From the NCBI RefSeq assembly GCF_025532145.1, contig NZ_ARXS01000027.1:1-59416 (forward strand): 59,416 bases of DNA, given 5' to 3'. The first letter of the stretch is position 1, and each line of letters opens with the position of its first letter. A program made the translations under genes and the position numbers. The stretch is from Alloalcanivorax balearicus MACL04 (GTDB lineage: Bacteria > Pseudomonadota > Gammaproteobacteria > Pseudomonadales > Alcanivoracaceae). This document shows, piece by piece, positions 8,638 to 18,338 of the stretch. The notes beneath the pieces are model-generated. The model did not search any database, had not been told where the DNA came from, and saw nothing but the letters and a program-made list of their open reading frames with translations.

Positions 8638-9303
8638 TCAAAATGTGACCCGGGTCCGGTTTGGCCCACTGACCACCACGGTCAGTACCCTTCGGTCCGG
8701 CAATCGCACCCGGATCCGTTCACCCAGTGCGCCGTCCTCCAGAGCATGGGCCGCGCGTTCGATACGAAAGCCGGTCCCCATGGCTTCCACCTTCACCGGC
8801 TGCCGCCGCCGTACCAGAGGCCGTACGCGCAAAACGCTGTCCTGCAGCACGGTGCCAGCGTTCAGCGGGCGGGTCAGTTCCTTGCCGACAAGCTCCTCCA
8901 GGCGGGTGACCGCCCGGCGTGGCAGGGCGCTCAGATCCCCCTCCCGCACCCGCAGATCGTCTTTTTCCAGAAGAGTGCCGGCTTCCAGAGTGTCCGCCGC
9001 CACCCAGTAGCGCCCCCGGGCACCGACCCGGGCCTGCAGATAGCGGACCTGGCCATCACAGCGCACGCCGACGGTCACCGGTCCGAGCAGGGGGCGCTGA
9101 TGGCCGGGTAGAAACGGTGTGGCGTCGTCACAGGATGGTAACGACGCGCTCGGCGATTGCATTGTCACCTCGATGTGATCCCCCAGCCCGGCGGCTTCCC
9201 GTAACAGAAAGGCCCTGGCCTGTTCCTCCATCGCGGTGGTCGCCGCCGCCAGCGAGGGAATCAACAGCATCAATGCGCTGATTGTCCATGGCCATGCCTT
9301 CAT
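8638..9303 (-). CDS. flgA: Flagellar P-ring assembly chaperone FlgA
   Basis: The product is 221 residues with a Sec signal peptide (MKAWPWTISALMLLIPSLAAA). FlgA is a periplasmic chaperone that helps FlgI form the P ring. The C-terminal SAF-like half shows the family pattern AADTLEAGTLLEKDDLRV, LTRPLNAGTVLQDSVL and VKVEAMGTGFRI. The gene is divergent from flgB across a 150-base gap and precedes flgM, as in the enterobacterial flgAMN unit. Confidence 0.92.
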   Translation of the reverse strand: MKAWPWTISALMLLIPSLAAATTAMEEQARAFLLREAAGLGDHIEVTMQSPSASLPSCDDATPFLPGHQRPLLGPVTVGVRCDGQVRYLQARVGARGRYWVAADTLEAGTLLEKDDLRVREGDLSALPRRAVTRLEELVGKELTRPLNAGTVLQDSVLRVRPLVRRRQPVKVEAMGTGFRIERAAHALEDGALGERIRVRLPDRRVLTVVVSGPNRTRVTF

Positions 9304-9453
9304 GTTTTGTCATCTCTGATTCGGCCCTTGCCCATAGTGTACGAAACCCCGCCGATGGCGAATAAACGAAATGGCCATCAAATGCATGGCTGTTTATCCG
9401 TTTGCAGACTCAGGGCCCGTTTTAGTCTGTCTGTATCCAAAAGGAGTTTAGCC
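9304..9453. promoter_or_regulatory. Divergent flgA / flgB control region
   Basis: This 150-base, relatively AT-rich gap separates flgA and flgB. It holds an AAGGAG ribosome site for flgB. I looked for a sigma-54 GG-N10-GC element and did not find one. As flhDC is present, this is the expected place for FlhD4C2-dependent class II promoters in both directions, but no box can be assigned by eye. Confidence 0.45.
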
Positions 9454-9864
9454 ATGATCGATAAACTGGCTGGTGCCTTGAACTTCTATCAGCAGGCACT
9501 GCAACTTCGTCACGAACGTCAGGGGGTATTGGCTGGCAACATCGCCAACGCCGACACCCCGCATTTCAAAGCGCGTGACTTCAACTTCTCCGACGAGCTG
9601 GCGCGGGCCGTGGCCGGGGATGCGCAGGAGCGGGCTTTGCATTTGACCACCACGTCCGAGCGGCATTTTCCAGCACGGATTGCGTCCTCCAGCGACCGGG
9701 ACTTGCTCTACCGGGTACCGGATCAGCCGAGCCTGGACGGTAATACCGTGAACATGGATGTGGAACGGGTGCAGTTCGCCGATAACTCGGTCCGTTACCA
9801 GGCCGCGCTCACCATGATCAACAGTCGTATTCAGGGCCTTAAGGGCGCCATGCAGTCGGAATAA
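9454..9864 (+). CDS. flgB: Flagellar proximal rod protein FlgB
   Basis: The product is 136 residues, a normal FlgB length. It is a subunit of the proximal rod. The N-terminal rod signature is GNIANADTPHFKARDF, and the C-terminus VRYQAALTMINSRIQGLKGA is the usual amphipathic helix. ATG at 9454 follows AAGGAG. It opens the flgBCDEFGHIJ operon. Confidence 0.95.
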   Translation: MIDKLAGALNFYQQALQLRHERQGVLAGNIANADTPHFKARDFNFSDELARAVAGDAQERALHLTTTSERHFPARIASSSDRDLLYRVPDQPSLDGNTVNMDVERVQFADNSVRYQAALTMINSRIQGLKGAMQSE

Positions 9865-9893
9865 ACCTGCAATCGGAATAAAAGGAAACCGTG

Positions 9894-10292
9894 ATGTTTT
9901 CCATCTTTGAAATTTCCGGCTCGGCGATGGTGGCCCAGGCCCAGCGCATGAACGTCACCGCCAGCAATCTGGCCAATGCCGACAGCGTCGCCGGCCCCGA
10001 AGGCGAAGCCTATCGGGCGCGCCAGGTGATTTTCGAAAGTCGCCAAAACGGGGAAGGCAGTGCCGGTGTTTCGGTACGGGAAGTAGTGGAAGATCCGGCG
10101 CCTCTGCGTCGCGAGTATCGGCCTCATCACCCGCTGGCGGATGAGCAGGGGTACGTGGCCATGCCCAACGTGGAACCGGTTCATGAGATGGTCAACATGA
10201 TCGCCGCGTCCCGTTCCTATGAGGCCAATGTGGAAGTCCTCAACACCAGCAAGCAGTTGATGCTGAAAACTCTGACCGTGGGAGAAAGCTGA
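9894..10292 (+). CDS. flgC: Flagellar proximal rod protein FlgC
   Basis: The product is 132 residues. It is a proximal rod subunit with MFSIFEISGSAMVAQAQR, then the VTASNLANADS rod motif, and the C-terminal MVNMIAASRSYEANVEVLN typical of FlgC. A GTG three bases earlier is an alternative start, but ATG at 9894 matches the family. The stop overlaps the flgD start. Confidence 0.95.
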   Translation: MFSIFEISGSAMVAQAQRMNVTASNLANADSVAGPEGEAYRARQVIFESRQNGEGSAGVSVREVVEDPAPLRREYRPHHPLADEQGYVAMPNVEPVHEMVNMIAASRSYEANVEVLNTSKQLMLKTLTVGES

Positions 10293-10975
10293 TGGCGGCC
10301 GCCACCCAGAACATTAGTAACTCCGTGCTGAACAGTATGAACAGCACCAGCAGTGGCGACAGCCGCGGCGCCGCCGGCGAATTGCAGGACAGTTTCATGA
10401 CCCTGCTGGTGACGCAGTTGAAGAATCAGGATCCGATGAATCCGATGGAAAACGCGGAGCTGACCTCGCAGCTGGCGCAGATCAATACCGTCAGTGGCAT
10501 CCAGGAACTCAATGCCCGGCTCGGAGAAATCAACGATCAGATCGACGCCGGCAAGGCACTGCAGGCCACCGCCCTGATCGGTCGGGGTGTGCTGGTGGCC
10601 GGTGATCGGGTGCTGGTGGGTGAAGAGGGCGCCACCACGCCGTTTGGCGTGGAGCTGGATAAAGCGGCCGACAACGTGGTGGTCACCATCACCGATGGTT
10701 CCGGGCAGGTGGTGCGCCGCTTTGAGCTGGGCGCCCTGGACGCCGGTGTCGAATCCTTTGTCTGGGACGGCAAGCTGGAAGACGAAACCCTGGCACCGGA
10801 AGGCGCTTATAAGGTTTCCGTGACCGCCACCAGCAATGACACGCCGATGGACGTCACCACCTTGAACTATGCCCTGGTCAACGGGGTGAAGATGGGAACC
10901 GATGGTCTGCCGCGTCTGGATCTTGGCGGCATTTCCGATCCGGTGACGCTGGACGAAGTCCGGCAGATTCTCTGA
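10292..10975 (+). CDS. flgD: Flagellar hook capping scaffold FlgD
   Basis: The product is 227 residues. FlgD caps the growing hook and is later discarded. The N-terminal cap region carries LLVTQLKNQDPMNPM and NAELTSQLAQINTVSGI, both diagnostic, followed by FlgD Ig-like and Tudor-like domains. It overlaps the flgC stop in a TGATG and precedes flgE by 14 bases. Confidence 0.95.
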   Translation: MAAATQNISNSVLNSMNSTSSGDSRGAAGELQDSFMTLLVTQLKNQDPMNPMENAELTSQLAQINTVSGIQELNARLGEINDQIDAGKALQATALIGRGVLVAGDRVLVGEEGATTPFGVELDKAADNVVVTITDGSGQVVRRFELGALDAGVESFVWDGKLEDETLAPEGAYKVSVTATSNDTPMDVTTLNYALVNGVKMGTDGLPRLDLGGISDPVTLDEVRQIL

Positions 10976-10989
10976 ACAGGAGCTGAAAG

Positions 10990-12171
10990 ATGGGTTTTTC
11001 TCAGGCATTGAGCGGCCTTAACGCGGCCGCTAGTCAACTGGACGTGGTCGGTAACAATATCGCCAACTCGCAGACGGTGGGGTTCAAAGGTTCTTCCGTG
11101 CAGTTCGCCGATGTTTACACCGGCGCCAAGGTGGGGCAGGGCGTGCGTGTTTCGGGCGTGTTACAGGACTTCTCCAACGGCACTCTGGAAAGCACCGGCC
11201 GTAATCTGGACCTGGGTATCAACGGCGCCGGCTTTTTCCGTTTCCTGCAAGGGGAGCAGATTGTCTATTCCCGTAACGGCCAGCTGACCCTGACCAAGGA
11301 AGGCTACCTGGAGAACGCCCAGGGCGCCCGGCTTACCGGCTTCCCCGCCGGCGTGGGCACCGGCGGCCAGCCACAGGTGCTGCAGGTGCCGTCCGGCGGC
11401 ATGAGCGCCAGCGCCACCACCGGCGTGGATGCCACCTTCAATCTGGACGCGGAGAGCGACATCATCACCGACGCTTTCGATCCGGCGGATGACGATACCT
11501 ATTCCTATGCCAACACCGCCACGGTGTATGACTCCCTCGGCGTACAGCACACCATGACGCTGTATTTCGTCAAAACCGGTGAGAATGAATGGGCGGTTCA
11601 CAGTGCCGTGGACGGCACCGTGGATGCGGCCAACTCCGGTCAGTTGCGTTTCAACAGCAACGGCACCCTGGACCAAGCCAACAGTACTTTTCCGGACTAT
11701 TCCTTTGCCATGAACAACGGCGCCGATGACGTGACTTTTGGCATCAACTTCGATGGCACCACGCAGTTCGGTCAGGAATTCGACCTGGGTTCGCTGGACC
11801 AGAACGGTTACACCGCCGGCAGCCTGGTGGGGGTCACCGTGGATGACGACGGCAACATCATTGGTAATTACGCCAATGAGCAGTCCCAGGTGCTCGGCAC
11901 TCTGGCGCTGGCCAACTTCCGCAACCCGGAAGGTCTGCAACCGGCCGGCGATAACGCCTGGGTGGAAACCGGTACTTCCGGGCAGCCTCTACTTGGCCTG
12001 GCCGGCACCGGTATGTTCGGCAATGTGGAGTCCCAGGCACTGGAAGTGTCCAACGTGGACCTGACTTCTGAACTGGTGGATCTGATCATCGCCCAGCGTA
12101 ACTACCAGGCCAATACCCAGACCATCAAAGTGCAGGATGAGGTTCTGCAGAATGCGGTGAACCTGCGTTAA
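10990..12171 (+). CDS. flgE: Flagellar hook protein FlgE
   Basis: The product is 393 residues and is the structural subunit of the hook. The N-terminal helix (FSQALSGLNAAASQLDVVG) leads into NNIANSQTVGFKGS. The variable acidic middle (about 140-330) is the D1/D2 hook surface, and the C-terminus has VDLTSELVDLIIAQRNYQAN. Length is close to that of E. coli FlgE (402). Confidence 0.95.
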   Translation: MGFSQALSGLNAAASQLDVVGNNIANSQTVGFKGSSVQFADVYTGAKVGQGVRVSGVLQDFSNGTLESTGRNLDLGINGAGFFRFLQGEQIVYSRNGQLTLTKEGYLENAQGARLTGFPAGVGTGGQPQVLQVPSGGMSASATTGVDATFNLDAESDIITDAFDPADDDTYSYANTATVYDSLGVQHTMTLYFVKTGENEWAVHSAVDGTVDAANSGQLRFNSNGTLDQANSTFPDYSFAMNNGADDVTFGINFDGTTQFGQEFDLGSLDQNGYTAGSLVGVTVDDDGNIIGNYANEQSQVLGTLALANFRNPEGLQPAGDNAWVETGTSGQPLLGLAGTGMFGNVESQALEVSNVDLTSELVDLIIAQRNYQANTQTIKVQDEVLQNAVNLR

Positions 12172-12188
12172 TCGCCGAGGCTTGAGAC

Positions 12189-12926
12189 ATGGATCGCATC
12201 CTCTATACCGCCATGGTGGCGGCCAAGCAAAGCCAGGATCAGCAGGCGGTGGTCAGTAACAACCTGGCCAATGCCACCACCTCCGGCTTTCGCGAGCAGA
12301 TTCACGCGCTGCGGGCGGTGCCAGTGCGCGGTGACGGCACGCTGCCGACACGGGTGTCGATGATGGCGACCACGCCGGGTACCGATTTCAGTATCGGCCC
12401 GATCAACGCCACCGGCCGCGATCTGGATGTGGCTCTGCAGGAAGGTAACTGGTTGGCGGTGCAGGGCGCCGACGGTGCCGAGGCTTACACCCGCCGTGGT
12501 GATCTGCAGGTCAATGGCGAAGGCTTGCTGACCAGTGGCGGGCGGCCGGTGATCGGTGATGGCGGCCCGATCGTGGTACCGCTCGGCGCCAGCCTGTCGA
12601 TTGGCGCCGACGGTACCGTCAGCGCCATTGGCGCCGGGGAACAGCCGGACGCCATCGCCGAGGTTGGGCGTCTGAAACTGGTCAACGATGTCGCCGGGAA
12701 CCTGGAGCGTGGCGATGACGGCTTGTTCCGCGCCGGGAACGGTGTACTGCCGCGTGATGAACTGGGGCGCCTGCAATCCGGTGCTCTGGAAGGCAGTAAC
12801 GTCAGCACCATGGAAGCCATGGTGTCGATGATCAACACCGCCCGCCGCTACGAAATGCAGCTCCAGGTGATTGAGCATACCGACCAGAACGCGCAGCGCG
12901 CCAATGCTCTGCTGTCGATGAATTGA
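12189..12926 (+). CDS. flgF: Flagellar proximal rod protein FlgF
   Basis: The product is 245 residues, a proximal rod subunit. It starts MDRILYTAMVAAKQSQDQQ and continues VVSNNLANATTSGFRE. The C-terminus has GSNVSTMEAMVSMINTARRY, as in other FlgF proteins. It lies 17 bases after flgE. Confidence 0.95.
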   Translation: MDRILYTAMVAAKQSQDQQAVVSNNLANATTSGFREQIHALRAVPVRGDGTLPTRVSMMATTPGTDFSIGPINATGRDLDVALQEGNWLAVQGADGAEAYTRRGDLQVNGEGLLTSGGRPVIGDGGPIVVPLGASLSIGADGTVSAIGAGEQPDAIAEVGRLKLVNDVAGNLERGDDGLFRAGNGVLPRDELGRLQSGALEGSNVSTMEAMVSMINTARRYEMQLQVIEHTDQNAQRANALLSMN

Positions 12927-12979
12927 GGCCGGCCCGCGAGTGCCGCCCGATAACGAGATAACCGAAAGAGGACATCATC

Positions 12980-13762
12980 ATGATTCGCTCTTTGTGGACC
13001 GCCAAGACCGGTCTCGAGTCGCAGCAGGTGAAGATGGACGTGATCGCCAACAATCTGGCCAACGTCAGCACCAACGGCTTCAAGAAAACCCGTGCCGTGT
13101 TCGAGGATCTGTTGTATCAGAACCTGCGCCAGCCCGGTGGGCAGAATGATGTGCAGAATCGCCTGCCTTCCGGCCTGCAAATTGGTACCGGGGTGCGACC
13201 AGTGGCCACCGAGCGCCTGCATACCCAGGGAGGGCTGGAACAGACCGGTAACTCGCGGGATCTGGCGATCAACGGCAAGGGGTTTTTCCAGGTGCTGATG
13301 CCGGATGGCACCATCGCCTATACCCGTGATGGCAGTTTCCAGCTGGATGAGAATGGCCAGATGGTGACCTCCAGTGGCTATCCGCTGGAGCCGGCGATCC
13401 TGATTCCCGATAACGCGCTCAGCGTCACCATCGGTCAGGACGGCATTATTTCGATCACCGAGCCCGGTTCCACCGATGCCCGGGAAGTGGGGCAACTGAC
13501 CCTTTCCACCTTCGTCAATGCCGCGGGCCTGGAAAGTATCGGCGAGAATCTCTATCTGGAGACCGCCGCTTCCGGTATGCGTACCGAGAGCATGCCGGGC
13601 ATGAACGGCGCCGGCCGGATTTACCAATCCTATGTGGAAACCTCCAACGTCAATGTGGTGGAGGAAATGGTCAACATGATCCAGACCCAGCGGGCCTATG
13701 AGATCAACAGCAAGGCAGTGCAAACCTCCGATGAAATGCTTGCCCGGCTCACTCAGCTCTGA
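12980..13762 (+). CDS. flgG: Flagellar distal rod protein FlgG
   Basis: The product is 260 residues, identical in length to E. coli FlgG. It forms the distal rod. [32 protein letters not shown] and the C-terminal [20 protein letters not shown] are characteristic. The flgH start lies inside its 3-prime end. Confidence 0.96.
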   Translation: MIRSLWTAKTGLESQQVKMDVIANNLANVSTNGFKKTRAVFEDLLYQNLRQPGGQNDVQNRLPSGLQIGTGVRPVATERLHTQGGLEQTGNSRDLAINGKGFFQVLMPDGTIAYTRDGSFQLDENGQMVTSSGYPLEPAILIPDNALSVTIGQDGIISITEPGSTDAREVGQLTLSTFVNAAGLESIGENLYLETAASGMRTESMPGMNGAGRIYQSYVETSNVNVVEEMVNMIQTQRAYEINSKAVQTSDEMLARLTQL

Positions 13763-14423
13763 TTCGCGCCTGTGGGGGCTGGCCCTGGGCCTGTTTCTGT
13801 TGGCGGGCTGCGCGCAACTGCCACGTCCTTCCGTGGTGGGTGAACAGGAGCGGGTAGAGATCGCCCAGCCGCCGGCGCCGCGGGCCAACGGATCCATTTT
13901 TCAGGCCAGGCGTGGCTATCACCCGTTGTTCGAGGACAACCGGCCGCGCATGGCCGGTGACGTGCTGACCATCGTGTTCGACGAAGAAGTCAGTGCCAGC
14001 AAGGTTTCCAGCAGTAACGCCAATCGTACCGGCAACAGCACGTTCACGCCGCAGGTGCTGCCCAAGGGGTTGGAGGATCTGGCCGACTATGGCTTCGACC
14101 TGACCGGTGAAAACACCTTCGAAGCGGGCGGCGGTTCCCGGGCCAACAACAGTTTCACCGGCACGCTCACCGTTACCGTTTTGGAGGTACTGAGCAACGG
14201 TAATCTGCGCGTGCGGGGGGAAAAGCAGATCGCCATCAATCAGGGAACGGAATTCATCCGTTTCGCTGGCGTGGTGGATCCCCAGGTGATTCGCGGCGAC
14301 AACTCGGTACTGTCCACCCGGGTCGCCGACGCGCGCATCGAATATGTCGGCGACGGCTACATCAATGAAGCTCAGCACATGGGGTGGCTGCAGCGGTTCT
14401 TCTTGAATATCTCCCCGTTCTGA
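13731..14423 (+). CDS. flgH: Flagellar L-ring lipoprotein FlgH
   Basis: The product is 230 residues and forms the outer-membrane L ring. A lipoprotein signal ends in [26 protein letters not shown] and [19 protein letters not shown] match the family, and the C-terminal [20 protein letters not shown] is the usual end. ATG at 13731 overlaps flgG by 32 bases. It gives a slightly long n-region but the normal total length. A TTG at 13740 is possible. Confidence 0.94.
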   Translation: MKCLPGSLSSDSRLWGLALGLFLLAGCAQLPRPSVVGEQERVEIAQPPAPRANGSIFQARRGYHPLFEDNRPRMAGDVLTIVFDEEVSASKVSSSNANRTGNSTFTPQVLPKGLEDLADYGFDLTGENTFEAGGGSRANNSFTGTLTVTVLEVLSNGNLRVRGEKQIAINQGTEFIRFAGVVDPQVIRGDNSVLSTRVADARIEYVGDGYINEAQHMGWLQRFFLNISPF

Positions 14424-15574
14424 TGACGGCGCCAACCATGAAACTGTTTGCCTTCCCTCGTTCCCGATCGCACCGCCCCAAATGGTTGGCGGCATGGTTA
14501 TTCTTGCTGTTGTCATGGCCACTGTCTGCCGGCGCGGAAACTCTGCGGGAACTGGCCAGCTTCGCCGGCGTGCGTGACAACACCCTGGTGGGGTACGGCC
14601 TGGTGGTGGGGCTGGATGGCAGCGGCGACCAGACCATGCAGACGCCGTTCACCACGCAAGGGCTGACCAACATGTTTTCGCAACTGGGTATTACCGTGCC
14701 GGCGGGGACCAATATGCAGTTGCGTAATGTGGCGGCGGTGATGGTGACCGCCGACCTGCCGCCCTTCGCCCGTCCCGGGCAACGCATCGACGTGGTGGTG
14801 TCTTCGGTGGGCAATGCGCGCAGCCTGCGGGGGGGCACCCTGTTGATGACTCCCCTGAAAGGTGTGGATGGGCAAACCTATGCCCTGGCCCAGGGCAATC
14901 TGCTGGTCGGTGGCGTCGGTGCCGAGGCCGGTGGCAGCAGTACTCAGATCAATCAGCAGGCCGGTGGTCGCATCAGTGGCGGCGCCATGGTGGAACGGGA
15001 GGTGCCGTTGCAGCTCGGTGGTGACAACGGCGTGCTGGAACTGCAGTTCCATGACGCCGATTTCGATACCACCTGGCGGGCGGTGCAGGCGATCAACGAG
15101 GAATTCGGCTCGCCGGTGGCCAGTGCCGTCAACGGGGGAGTGATTCGTCTGGTCGGTCCCCGTGACGATAATCGCCGCGTGGCGTTCATGGCGCGGGTGG
15201 AGCGCATTCCTCTGAATCCCTCGGACGCTCCGGCCAAGGTGGTGATTAACGCCCGTACCGGCTCGGTGGTGCTGAACGGACGCGTGACTCTGCGTCCGGC
15301 GGCGGTGGCCCACGGCAATCTCTCCGTCACCATCGATACCCGTTTTGGTGTCAGTCAGCCCGCTCCCTTCGGTGAAGGCGAAACCGTGGTGGTGCCGGAC
15401 AGTGATATCCGTATCGAACAGGAAAGCGGTGCTCTGCAAGTTGTGGAAGGCGCGGATCTGATGGAAGTGGTGGACGCGCTGAATGCGCTGGGCGCCACGC
15501 CCCAGGATCTGATGTCAATCCTGCAAGCGCTGAAATCAGCCGGTGCGCTGCGCGCGGAGCTGGAGATTCTGTAA
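14423..15574 (+). CDS. flgI: Flagellar P-ring protein FlgI
   Basis: The product is 383 residues with a Sec signal peptide ending ...LSAGA. It forms the periplasmic P ring around the rod, helped by Flg[29 protein letters not shown] and the [10 protein letters not shown]-type stretch (here [19 protein letters not shown]) are typical. The start at 14423 overlaps the flgH stop in a TGATG; ATG at 14438 is an alternative. Confidence 0.95.
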   Translation: MTAPTMKLFAFPRSRSHRPKWLAAWLFLLLSWPLSAGAETLRELASFAGVRDNTLVGYGLVVGLDGSGDQTMQTPFTTQGLTNMFSQLGITVPAGTNMQLRNVAAVMVTADLPPFARPGQRIDVVVSSVGNARSLRGGTLLMTPLKGVDGQTYALAQGNLLVGGVGAEAGGSSTQINQQAGGRISGGAMVEREVPLQLGGDNGVLELQFHDADFDTTWRAVQAINEEFGSPVASAVNGGVIRLVGPRDDNRRVAFMARVERIPLNPSDAPAKVVINARTGSVVLNGRVTLRPAAVAHGNLSVTIDTRFGVSQPAPFGEGETVVVPDSDIRIEQESGALQVVEGADLMEVVDALNALGATPQDLMSILQALKSAGALRAELEIL

Positions 15575-16473
15575 TGGCGATTGGCGCAAGCGACAACCAG
15601 TTCGCCCTCGATTTGCAGGGGTTGCAACGGCTCAAGCAAAAAGCGGCACTGGACCCGGAGAAACAACTGGCGCACGCGGCGCAACAGTTCGAGGCATTGT
15701 TCCTGCAGCAGATGGTCAAGAGCATGCGTGACGCCATCCCGCGCTCGGATTTGCTCGACAGCAATCAGTCGCGCTTCTATCAGTCGCTGGCGGATCAACA
15801 ACTGGCACAACATGTGGCGGGGCGCGGTGTCGGTCTGGCGGAGCAGCTGATCAGTCAACTGTCGCCGCAAACCGGTGGTGGTACCGACCTGGCCGCCGCT
15901 TTTGGCGCCCCGTCACGTACCTTGGGGGCGGGGCAGGCACTGCCGGTGACCACGTCGGACTCCCTCGCCGGAGCGGTGGCGCGGCAGGAAGGCTGGAGCA
16001 AGGAAGTGTTCCTACAGCGGCTCTCCGGGCCCGCCCAAGAGGCCAGTGAACGTAGTGGTCTGCCTCGGGAACTGCTGCTGGCACAGGCGGCGCTGGAAAC
16101 CGGTTGGGGGCGCTACCGCATCAATACCGCCGATGGCGCCGACAGCCATAACCTGTTCGGTATCAAGGCTGGATCGGGGTGGCGCGGCAACACTACCGAC
16201 ATTGTTACGCACGAGTACGTGGACGGTGAGCGAGTGCGTCAGGTGGGCCGGTTCCGGGTCTACGATTCGTACGCCGATGCTTTCGCTGACCACGGCCGCC
16301 TGCTTACCGAAAATCCGCGTTATGCCGCGGTGACGGCGGCCCCGGATGCGCGGGGCGCCGCCCGTGCCTTGCAAGCGTCCGGTTATGCCACCGACCCGGC
16401 CTACGCGGAGAAGTTGATTGCGGTCATGGAGGGATTGAGCGGCACCTCGCTGGCAAGCACGACGATCGACTAA
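15574..16473 (+). CDS. flgJ: Peptidoglycan hydrolase and rod scaffold FlgJ
   Basis: The product is 299 residues in two parts. The N-terminal rod-cap domain (LAHAAQQFEALFLQQMVKS near residues 30-50) scaffolds rod assembly. The C-terminal glucosaminidase domain (about 140-290) cuts a hole in peptidoglycan. Its catalytic Glu is in LLAQAALETGWGRY, followed by SHNLFGIKAGSGW. This is the dual-domain FlgJ of gamma- and betaproteobacteria. It ends the flgB-J unit. Confidence 0.95.
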   Translation: MAIGASDNQFALDLQGLQRLKQKAALDPEKQLAHAAQQFEALFLQQMVKSMRDAIPRSDLLDSNQSRFYQSLADQQLAQHVAGRGVGLAEQLISQLSPQTGGGTDLAAAFGAPSRTLGAGQALPVTTSDSLAGAVARQEGWSKEVFLQRLSGPAQEASERSGLPRELLLAQAALETGWGRYRINTADGADSHNLFGIKAGSGWRGNTTDIVTHEYVDGERVRQVGRFRVYDSYADAFADHGRLLTENPRYAAVTAAPDARGAARALQASGYATDPAYAEKLIAVMEGLSGTSLASTTID

Positions 16474-16500
16474 TGTAATCCCGCAATGTGCGGGTGCGCT

Positions 16501-16572
16501 ATTCGCTGCCAAGGCAGCTTCCCACAGCAGGTTACTACGGAGCCGCTGTGGGAAGCTGCCTTGGCAGCGAAT
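16501..16572. repeat. REP-type palindrome R3
   Basis: ATTCGCTGCCAAGGCAGC at 16501 onward and its reverse complement ending at 16572 form long near-perfect arms around about 15 bases. It lies between flgJ and the sigma-28 promoter of flgK, so it may separate the class II flgB-J transcript from flgKL. Confidence 0.85.
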
Positions 16573-16642
16573 GACGAGCCATATAAAAAGGTCGAACATC
16601 AGATGCTCTGGCCGTCAATACAAATAAAACCGCCGCCGGGAC

Positions 16643-16669
16643 TCAAGTAGCGCCCGCCGCCGCCGATAA
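16643..16669 (+). promoter_or_regulatory. Sigma-28 promoter of flgKL
   Basis: TCAA, exactly 15 bases, then GCCGATAA. The -10 matches the FliA consensus fully and the -35 differs by one base. It ends 29 bases before the flgK ATG. Confidence 0.85.
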
Positions 16670-16698
16670 CCTGATTAGATAACGCAGGGATACCGTCG

Positions 16699-18318
16699 AT
16701 GAGCTTGTTTTCCATTGGCCTGAGTGGTTTGAACGCGGCCCAGAATGCGCTGTACGCCACCAGCAACAACATCAGTAACGTCTACACGCCCGGCTATAAC
16801 CGGGAGTTGGTTCTGCTGGGCGAGCGTGGCGTTGGCAATGGCGTTCAGGTGAATGACATTCAGCGCCAGTTCGATCAGTACGTGGCCGAGCAACTGAATC
16901 AGTCCACCAGCAACGCCAGCGCCTTGCAGGCCTATGAGACCCAGGTCAGTCAGATCGACAATCTGCTGGCGGATCAGGAAGCCGGACTGGCCCCTCTGAT
17001 CCAGAACTTTTTCTCTTCCCTGGAAGATCTGGCCGGAGCGCCTTCCGATCCTTCTTCCCGGCAGGGGGTGATCGGCAGTGCCGATACGTTGTCCGCCCAA
17101 TTCCGCTCGTTCCAACAGTATCTGGACGATATGCAGAACGGTATCAACGGACAGATCAGTGACGAAATCACTCAGATCAACAACACCGCCGAACAGATCG
17201 CCAATCTGAACCGGGAGATCGCCCTGGCCAAAGCCAAGCAGGGCGAAGCGCCGAACGCCTTGCTGAATCAACGGGACCAGCTGGTGGCGGAACTGAGCGA
17301 ACGTATCGACGTAAAGCTGTCAGTGCAGGAAAGCGGCACCTACAACCTGAGCATTGGCAATGGTCAGCCATTGGTGGCCGGAACCCGCAGTTTCGAACTG
17401 GAAGCGGTGGAATCGAAAACCGACCCCTCCCGCCTGGTGGTGGGCTACCACGATTCCGCTGGCAATCTGGTGGAGCTGAAGAGCAAGAATATCCAGGGCG
17501 GTACCCTGGGCGGCTTGTTGAACTTCCGCGAAGAAACTCTGGATAAAACCCAGAACGAGCTGGGTCGGCTGGCGGTGTCCCTGGCCCAGGCTTTCAACGA
17601 ACAGCATCGTGCCGGTGTGGATCTGAACGGCGACGCCGGTGAGGATTTGTTCGCCATTGGCTCCCCACGGCTGTACAGCCATGCCGACAATACCGGTACG
17701 GCCACGCTGTCGGTTGCCTTTGGCGATGTCGAGGGGTTGACCACCAGCGACTACACGGTGACGGTGGTCGATCCCGCCACCGGTGAGTTCGCCATTACCC
17801 GCAAGGACAATGGCGAAACCGTCAATGCCATCCTCGATGCCAATAATCAGCTCAGCTTTGGCGGTGTCGTCGTCACCATCGACGATCCGGCACAGCTGGC
17901 CGTCAATGATCGCTTCGAGGTTCAGCCCACCCGGTATGCCGCCGGCGGTATGGAAATGTTGATTCGCGATACCGCCGAGATCGCCGCCGGTAGCGCCGCC
18001 GGCAGCGGTAACAACGAAAACGCGCTGGCGTTGCAGGAATTGCAGAACCAGTCTCTGGTCAGCGGCAACGCCACGTTCAGCCAGGCTTACGCCTCGCTGG
18101 TGGGGGACGTCGGTAACCGTACCAACATCGTCAAGGTGAATCTGGCGGCGCAACAGGGTCTGCAAGAGCAGCTCAGCGCCGTGCAGCAATCGGTATCCGG
18201 TGTGGACCTCAACGAGGAGGCCGCCAATCTTATTCGTTTTCAGCAGTATTTCCAGGCCAACGCCAAGGTGATCGAAGTGGGCAGTACCGTGCTCGATTCG
18301 ATCCTGGGCCTGCGTTAA
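16699..18318 (+). CDS. flgK: Flagellar hook-associated protein 1 FlgK
   Basis: The product is 539 residues, close to E. coli FlgK (547). FlgK is the first hook-filament junction protein and a client of FlgN. The N-terminus SLFSIGLSGLNAAQNALYA then NNISNVYTPGYNRE, and the C-terminal LNEEAANLIRFQQYFQANAK, are diagnostic. It forms a transcription unit with flgL behind its own sigma-28 promoter. Confidence 0.95.
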   Translation: MSLFSIGLSGLNAAQNALYATSNNISNVYTPGYNRELVLLGERGVGNGVQVNDIQRQFDQYVAEQLNQSTSNASALQAYETQVSQIDNLLADQEAGLAPLIQNFFSSLEDLAGAPSDPSSRQGVIGSADTLSAQFRSFQQYLDDMQNGINGQISDEITQINNTAEQIANLNREIALAKAKQGEAPNALLNQRDQLVAELSERIDVKLSVQESGTYNLSIGNGQPLVAGTRSFELEAVESKTDPSRLVVGYHDSAGNLVELKSKNIQGGTLGGLLNFREETLDKTQNELGRLAVSLAQAFNEQHRAGVDLNGDAGEDLFAIGSPRLYSHADNTGTATLSVAFGDVEGLTTSDYTVTVVDPATGEFAITRKDNGETVNAILDANNQLSFGGVVVTIDDPAQLAVNDRFEVQPTRYAAGGMEMLIRDTAEIAAGSAAGSGNNENALALQELQNQSLVSGNATFSQAYASLVGDVGNRTNIVKVNLAAQQGLQEQLSAVQQSVSGVDLNEEAANLIRFQQYFQANAKVIEVGSTVLDSILGLR

Positions 18319-18338
18319 CCGGTTGAGGAGCCATCGTT

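Noticed and set aside
9304-9453. Sigma-54 promoter for flgB
   Set aside because: No GG-N10-GC element with a proper context was found. The nearest TGGCCATCAAATGCA has a 9-base spacing. FlhDC regulation makes sigma-54 unnecessary.
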